Below are positions 50,101 to 52,493 of a stretch of DNA of 52,493 nucleotides, one piece after another (position 1 is the stretch's first letter; every line of letters begins with the position of its first letter). The translations under genes were made by a program, and so were the position numbers. The notes under the pieces were generated by a model. That model saw only the letters and a program-made list of their open reading frames with translations, was not told the origin of the DNA and searched no databases. The DNA comes from Oscillospiraceae bacterium (lineage in GTDB: Bacteria; Bacillota; Clostridia; Oscillospirales; Oscillospiraceae). The DNA is taken from positions 1 through 52,493 of the forward strand of contig WQUY01000010.1 in assembly GCA_009781855.1 (NCBI GenBank), in the 5' to 3' direction.

Positions 50101-50202
50101 GCGCTTGATAAGATGCTTAAAAAATACTACAGAATCCGCGGCTGGGATGCACATGGCAAGCCAACAAAACGGAGACTTAAAAAGCTGGGCTTGGAGCAGT
50201 AA
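47125..50202 (+). CDS. Fusion of iron-containing alcohol dehydrogenase and aldehyde ferredoxin oxidoreductase
   Basis: This 1025-residue open frame starts at ATG 47125, six bases after GGAG. Residues about 25-398 are a complete Fe-ADH: GGGSPMDCAKG (112-122), TTAGTGSE (155-162) and metal ligands Asp211, His215, His280 and His294 with the canonical 4- and 14-residue spacings. Residues about 402-1025 are a complete tungsten AOR: an AOR-N domain (NYVGGKGLAAK, SSSRFNIST), then cluster cysteines Cys681-x2-Cys684-x3-Cys688 and Cys877. The tungstopterin-binding part is complete by length. The predicted reaction is alcohol to aldehyde (NAD-linked) and aldehyde to acid (ferredoxin-linked), or the reverse. 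There is no stop or frame change at the junction. The MoaD-like gene follows directly. Confidence 0.9.
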   Translation: MLFKVYCRAFQFIMKYAAYVLPWRKPVLLEGEGCLKELPGRIEKKGIKSILLVTDSTIMSLGLADTLISNLIDAGIDTAVYDKTVPNPTIINIEEALTMYHENECKGIIAFGGGSPMDCAKGVGARVARPTKSIRQMKGLLKVIFRLPPLYAVATTAGTGSEATVAAVVVDSDTQEKYALMDPALIPHEAVLDPLLTVGLPPIVTATTGMDALTHAIEAYIGNSNTNQTRAMAKETVKLVFENLYKAFKNGKNITARANMQRAAYYGGIAFTRAYVGNVHAIAHALGGKLGIAHGLANAVVLPYVLDDYGAAVYKPLAELADLLEIPGSTAEKKAKALISEISNLNTRMGIPETLEGISEEDIPSLSDHAYKEANPTYPVPVIFEREDFASVYYRLMGKSGFPGYTGKIANINLTTSKVSKFTLQKDDLKNYVGGKGLAAKIIYSTLDSKVEAFSEENPIVITTSPLNGAHAPSSSRFNISTISPLTGLLVSSNCGGDFGLSLRRAGYDALIISGVSSKPKYIKINDKGIRLYDASSMWGKSTSEAQEMMGLGGKLVIGQAGENLVRYACVASAERVSGRGGVGAVFGYKNLKGIVADSKSTIATISDDSKALNIKWISHLRNHPLTGKQLPKLGTSALVSMMQYNGLLATKNYSSGQYKDFESISGETLLENHLVKNSGCVSCPIRCGRVVKLGGAEVKGPELETLGLLGSNLCNNNMDSIIKLNYLCDEYGIDTISFGGSVGFAMELNEKRLWNNGLNFGDSSSLEDLLKLVATREGIGNDIADGVKEMAEKYGGREFAMHVKGMELAAYDPRAAQGMGLGYATANRGGCHLNGGYTVVLEGLGLRVNGSTTIGKAALTVFFQDLMEAASAAGSCLFTTYAVLPAALVKNPNKFFTRAACFLLPYMGGLLHFLHNHAGLLGLNLPHMLPHPYAVKLATRRNMNIGQFIRAGERIYNIERLVNIRQGLTDGDTLPDRLKSPLRNKPGQKLVALDKMLKKYYRIRGWDAHGKPTKRRLKKLGLEQ

Positions 50203-50203
50203 C

Positions 50204-50455
50204 GTGGAGATGGCAACTGTGAAAATCAAGTTGTTTGGTTTATTAAGTATCTATGGTGGGCCTCGCACAGTTTCGGTTCAGGCAAACACTGTAGGTGAGG
50301 CACTGAAAATAGCCGGAGCAATGGGTGTTGACAAAAGTCTTCTAAAGGAAGCCTTGATTTTCGTTAATGACCGCCCGGTTCGCAATAGCAGGCGTACATA
50401 CAAGCTCAATGATGGTGATGAGATTGCACTGCTGTCCCCATCCGGAGGCGGATAG
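50204..50455 (+). CDS. MoaD/ThiS-like sulfur carrier protein
   Basis: This 83-residue protein starts at GTG 50204, one base after the fusion gene stop, with GGAG seven bases upstream inside that gene. It has the ubiquitin-like pattern of MoaD: KIKLFGLLSIYGG, then NDRPV and NDGDEIALLSPSGGG. The C-terminal Gly-Gly-Gly ends at the stop, giving the Gly-Gly terminus that is adenylated and thiocarboxylated. MoaD donates sulfur to make the dithiolene of molybdopterin or tungstopterin, the cofactor required by the AOR half of the neighbour. The partner MoaE and MoeB-type activator are not in the window. A carrier dedicated to the tungsten enzyme is likely. Confidence 0.88.
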   Translation: MEMATVKIKLFGLLSIYGGPRTVSVQANTVGEALKIAGAMGVDKSLLKEALIFVNDRPVRNSRRTYKLNDGDEIALLSPSGGG

Positions 50456-50498
50456 CAACAGATTTCAGAATACATTCAAAAAAATTGAAATAATTTGC

Positions 50499-50527
50499 TT
50501 GATATTTGACAAAGAACAATGTATAAT
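50499..50527 (+). promoter_or_regulatory. Promoter of tRNA-Arg
   Basis: TTGATA (50499-50504), a 17-base spacer and a perfect TATAAT (50522-50527), 28 bases before the tRNA. A closer TTGACA at 50506 has only 10 bases of spacing and is not the -35. Confidence 0.75.
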
Positions 50528-50554
50528 TGCTGACGGTCTGAAAATCAGACATAT

Positions 50555-50631
50555 GCGCTTGTAGCTCAGCAGGATAGAGCATCTGCCTTCTAAGCAGAGG
50601 GTCGGGGGTTCGAGTCCCTCCAAGCGTGCCA
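50555..50631 (+). tRNA. tRNA-Arg (anticodon UCU)
   Basis: Acceptor GCGCTTG pairs with CAAGCGT (one G-U), with discriminator G and encoded CCA. D-arm AGCTCAGCAGGATAGAGC, anticodon stem TCTGC/GCAGA with loop CTTCTAA (anticodon UCU, reads AGA and AGG), and T-arm GGGGGTTCGAGTCCCTC are standard. It has its own promoter and terminator. Confidence 0.97.
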
Positions 50632-50646
50632 GTTTGGAAAAGAGGG

Positions 50647-50680
50647 AAAAGCTCATATATTATGAGCTTTTCTTTCTTTT
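50647..50680 (+). terminator. Terminator of tRNA-Arg
   Basis: AAAAGCTCATA pairs with TATGAGCTTTT, followed by CTTTCTTTT, 15 bases after the tRNA. Confidence 0.9.
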
Positions 50681-50710
50681 CAAGTTATTGAGCTGGCAGG
50701 AGGCTATATT

Positions 50711-51721
50711 ATGGAAACAATAATTCTCAATGCAAATGATCCGGAAAGTATCAGTCGCTGTGCCGATGTGATACGAAGCGGTGGATTGGTTGCGATACCA
50801 ACAGAGACCGTTTACGGCCTTGGCGCAAATGCGCTGGACGAAAATGCCGTGGCAGGGATTTTTGCGACAAAAGGACGCCAGCCGGACAATCCACTGATTG
50901 TCCATGTGGCATCTGTTGATGATGTCAAGCCTTTGGTCAGCTTTATTCCCGAGGTGTTTGAGACGCTTGCAAATAAGTTTTGGCCTGGACCGCTGACTTT
51001 AATCATGAAAAAAAGCGATTTGGTTCCGTCCAATGTCACTGCGGGTGGCCATACTGTTGCCATAAGGATTCCGGAGCATTCTGCAGCGCTTTCCCTAATT
51101 CGAGCCTCCGGATGCCCCATTGCCGCACCTTCTGCAAATCCCTCCGGCCAACCAAGCCCTACTAAGGCCATTCATGTAAAAAGCGATCTGGACGGAGTCA
51201 TTCCATATATTTTGGATGGCGGGGATTGCCGAGTAGGTCTTGAGTCTACTGTGTTGGATATTTCGGAGGATGTTCCGCGTATACTCAGACCCGGAGGCGT
51301 AACTTCTGATGAATTGGCGGCGCTTTTGGGTGCTATAGAAATAGATGGTACACTTTCGACTGATGCTCCTCGATCCCCTGGGATGAAGTATCGTCATTAT
51401 GCGCCAAACGCACCGGTCACAGTTGTGTTGGGTGCACCTGATACTACCGCAGATTATATAAGAGAAAATATGTGTGCTGATTTCGCCGCACTCATGTTTG
51501 ATGATTATGCTTTCAATCATCCGAATGTTGTAACATATGGCGACAGTACAGATTATGTAGCGCAGGCCGCCCATTTGTTCGATGCGCTAAGAAAACTGGA
51601 TGATATGAACAGTACTGCGATTTTTGCGCAAGCGCCGCACGAAAATGGTTTGGGGCGAGCCGTGGCAAACAGAATAAAGAAAGCAGCGGGCAATAATATA
51701 GTGGATTTGGGTAAAAAATAG
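50711..51721 (+). CDS. sua5: Threonylcarbamoyl-AMP synthase, Sua5 type
   Basis: This 336-residue protein has an N-terminal YrdC/TsaC domain at about 8-195 with the nucleotide-binding blocks GGLVAIPTETVYGLGANAL, TKGRQPDNPLIVH and PSANPSGQPSPT. A C-terminal Sua5 domain covers about 235-335, with a linker block SPGMKYRHYAP near 224. It makes threonylcarbamoyl-AMP from Thr, bicarbonate and ATP for tRNA t6A37. AGGAGG precedes the ATG. The partner genes tsaB, tsaD and tsaE are not in the window. Confidence 0.96.
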   Translation: METIILNANDPESISRCADVIRSGGLVAIPTETVYGLGANALDENAVAGIFATKGRQPDNPLIVHVASVDDVKPLVSFIPEVFETLANKFWPGPLTLIMKKSDLVPSNVTAGGHTVAIRIPEHSAALSLIRASGCPIAAPSANPSGQPSPTKAIHVKSDLDGVIPYILDGGDCRVGLESTVLDISEDVPRILRPGGVTSDELAALLGAIEIDGTLSTDAPRSPGMKYRHYAPNAPVTVVLGAPDTTADYIRENMCADFAALMFDDYAFNHPNVVTYGDSTDYVAQAAHLFDALRKLDDMNSTAIFAQAPHENGLGRAVANRIKKAAGNNIVDLGKK

Positions 51722-51735
51722 TATTGAGTTCACTC

Positions 51736-51763
51736 TTGTCTTTTGTTTTATCAATGATAAAAT
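51736..51763 (+). promoter_or_regulatory. Weak promoter candidate of the zinc-ribbon gene
   Basis: TTGTCT (51736-51741), a 16-base spacer and TAAAAT (51758-51763), 38 bases before the ATG at 51801. Spacing is short of optimal and the call is tentative. Confidence 0.4.
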
Positions 51764-51800
51764 AGGAGTGATTTCTAATAAAGCTGCCGGGAGGTCAATA

Positions 51801-52331
51801 ATGATTTGTTCATGTGGAGCCAGATATCCTGACACTGATAAGTCTTGCACTTATTGTGGCGCTGCAAATGCTAAATATAAGGCTCCGGAGGCTCATCCTC
51901 CAAGTGATACAAGCGGCGAGCCTGTTGTTCCAAGTAATCCTTGGGATGCATTTCCCGGAAAGCAGCCAAAGCCGGAGCAAGGTTTTGATCAACAACACTC
52001 CAATCAAAGTATGCCTCCTTGGGGGATGGAATATAATGAACAGGAGTTCGAAGAGCGGGTTGAGCGTTCTGCAAGAGTCGCTGCGACTATTTCTTTGATT
52101 TCCGGAATTTTGGGTAATATTGTTGCGGGGCCGATATTCGGAACGATTGCAATTTTGCTTGGCACACGAGCAAAAAGGCTTGGTTATCCGGGAGGCAAGG
52201 CAACAGCAGGTGTGGTGCTTGGGATTATTGCTTTGGTATTTTGGTTTGTCAGTGCTTTCTTATTATTCTATATCATTCCTAGGTTCGCCCCTGAACTTTT
52301 AGTGGTTGTCGAGCATTTGTTTCCGTTTTAG
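51801..52331 (+). CDS. Zinc-ribbon DUF4190-like membrane protein
   Basis: This 176-residue protein starts at ATG 51801 with GGGAGG upstream. The N-terminal zinc ribbon is Cys3-x-Cys5 with a later Cys-x2-Cys (CTYCG). A Pro/Gln-rich linker of about 60 residues precedes two membrane helices (about 95-120 and 135-165) with the glycine-rich loop LGYPGGKATAGVVLGI between them. The helical pair resembles DUF4190, found in many Bacillota membrane proteins of unknown function. A sensor or envelope role is possible but unproven. A hairpin terminator follows. Confidence 0.8.
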   Translation: MICSCGARYPDTDKSCTYCGAANAKYKAPEAHPPSDTSGEPVVPSNPWDAFPGKQPKPEQGFDQQHSNQSMPPWGMEYNEQEFEERVERSARVAATISLISGILGNIVAGPIFGTIAILLGTRAKRLGYPGGKATAGVVLGIIALVFWFVSAFLLFYIIPRFAPELLVVVEHLFPF

Positions 52332-52349
52332 ACACGAGTCGCAAATAAT

Positions 52350-52400
52350 CATTAGTAACACCCCAGCACTCCAAGCTTACAGGGTGTTGCTGATGGTTTT
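52350..52400 (+). terminator. Terminator after the zinc-ribbon gene
   Basis: CATTAGTAACACCC (52350-52363) pairs fully with GGGTGTTGCTGATG (52382-52395) using two G-U pairs, followed by GTTTTG. Confidence 0.75.
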
Positions 52401-52434
52401 GCTGTCGAGGGAATTCCTGACATTTGACTTTATT

Positions 52435-52483
52435 CCCCTCCTTGGAGGGGTGGCAGGCGAAGCCTGACGGGGTGGTCTTTGGG
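52435..52483. repeat. CCCCTCC-type intergenic repeat
   Basis: CCCCTCC-TT-GGAGGGG forms a perfect hairpin, followed by GGCAGGC-GAA-GCCTG and CGGGGTGGTCTTT. This pattern resembles a widespread dispersed intergenic repeat in several bacterial phyla. No gene is visible between the terminator and the window end. Confidence 0.6.
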
Positions 52484-52493
52484 GGCGAGATAA

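Noticed and set aside
50506-50527. TTGACA at 50506 as the -35 of tRNA-Arg
   Set aside because: The spacing to TATAAT is only 10 bases; TTGATA at 50499 with 17 bases is preferred.

Overview
The window looks like a chromosomal segment of a low-to-medium GC member of the Bacillota, most likely class Clostridia. The evidence is the gene order of the division and wall cluster with an MraZ box of the AAAGTGG type, Gram-positive-style ribosome binding sites (AGGAGG), RqcH, MutS2, mini-RNase III (MrnC) and YbeY-Era-RecO gene order, a MurE with the DNPR motif expected for meso-diaminopimelate, and clostridial-type pilus and DUF4358/MBOAT/DHHW genes. No phage, plasmid, transposase, rRNA or CRISPR array is visible. 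Housekeeping genes dominate and most are packed in same-strand operons with 1-20 base gaps or 1-8 base overlaps.

Layout. (1) 1-2785: tRNA-Ser(GCU), a secreted triple-SH3 protein, a patatin-like lipase and a small membrane protein. (2) 2938-6457, minus strand: a DUF4358 lipoprotein, an MBOAT acyltransferase and a DHHW protein, which together look like a surface-polymer O-acylation unit. (3) 6711-10980, minus strand: a VanG-like D-Ala-D-X ligase, alanine racemase, an unknown small protein and a B12-binding radical SAM protein. (4) 11054-18767, minus strand: mrnC, rqcH, phoH, ybeY, era, recO, mutS2 (RNA and ribosome quality control, DNA repair). (5) 18861-30502, minus strand: a reduced dcw cluster, mraZ-rsmH-ftsL-ftsI-murE-mraY-ftsW-murG-ftsQ-ftsZ, with a textbook promoter and MraZ operator and a terminator after ftsZ. 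(6) 30744-34177, plus strand: cysteine desulfurase and MnmA (tRNA thiolation), then a transglutaminase lipoprotein. (7) 34324-38359: a compact type IV pilus-like operon with PilC/GspF, four small one-helix proteins and PilT. (8) 38529-44447, minus strand: uvrC, rsmD, coaD, a coiled-coil protein, an MFS transporter and a rhodanese-TtcA-like fusion. (9) 44612-50455, plus strand: a phage-type ATP-dependent DNA ligase, then an SDR, a 1025-residue natural fusion of iron-dependent alcohol dehydrogenase with tungsten aldehyde ferredoxin oxidoreductase, and a MoaD-like protein. (10) 50555-52331: tRNA-Arg(UCU), Sua5-type TsaC and a zinc-ribbon membrane protein.

The most interesting content is the ADH-AOR fusion locus, which predicts a single polypeptide interconverting alcohol, aldehyde and carboxylic acid. 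A leader RNA that can fold in two mutually exclusive ways precedes it, and a ubiquitin-like sulfur carrier for pterin cofactor synthesis follows it. The second theme is the intergenic space. At least two families of short structured repeats recur there. One is a tRNA T-arm-like element of about 45 bases (five copies, mostly directly 3' of genes). The other is a hairpin element with a conserved 29-base loop and long complementary arms (three copies). A four-way-junction-like palindrome and a CCCCTCC/GGAGGGG repeat occur once each.

Start codons were chosen by ribosome binding site. Several genes appear to start with TTG (mrnC, ybeY, pilT) or GTG (triple-SH3 protein, small membrane protein, pilC-like gene, uvrC, moaD-like gene), and the cysteine desulfurase gene appears to be transcribed without a leader. 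All function statements are by eye from motifs; no database search was run.
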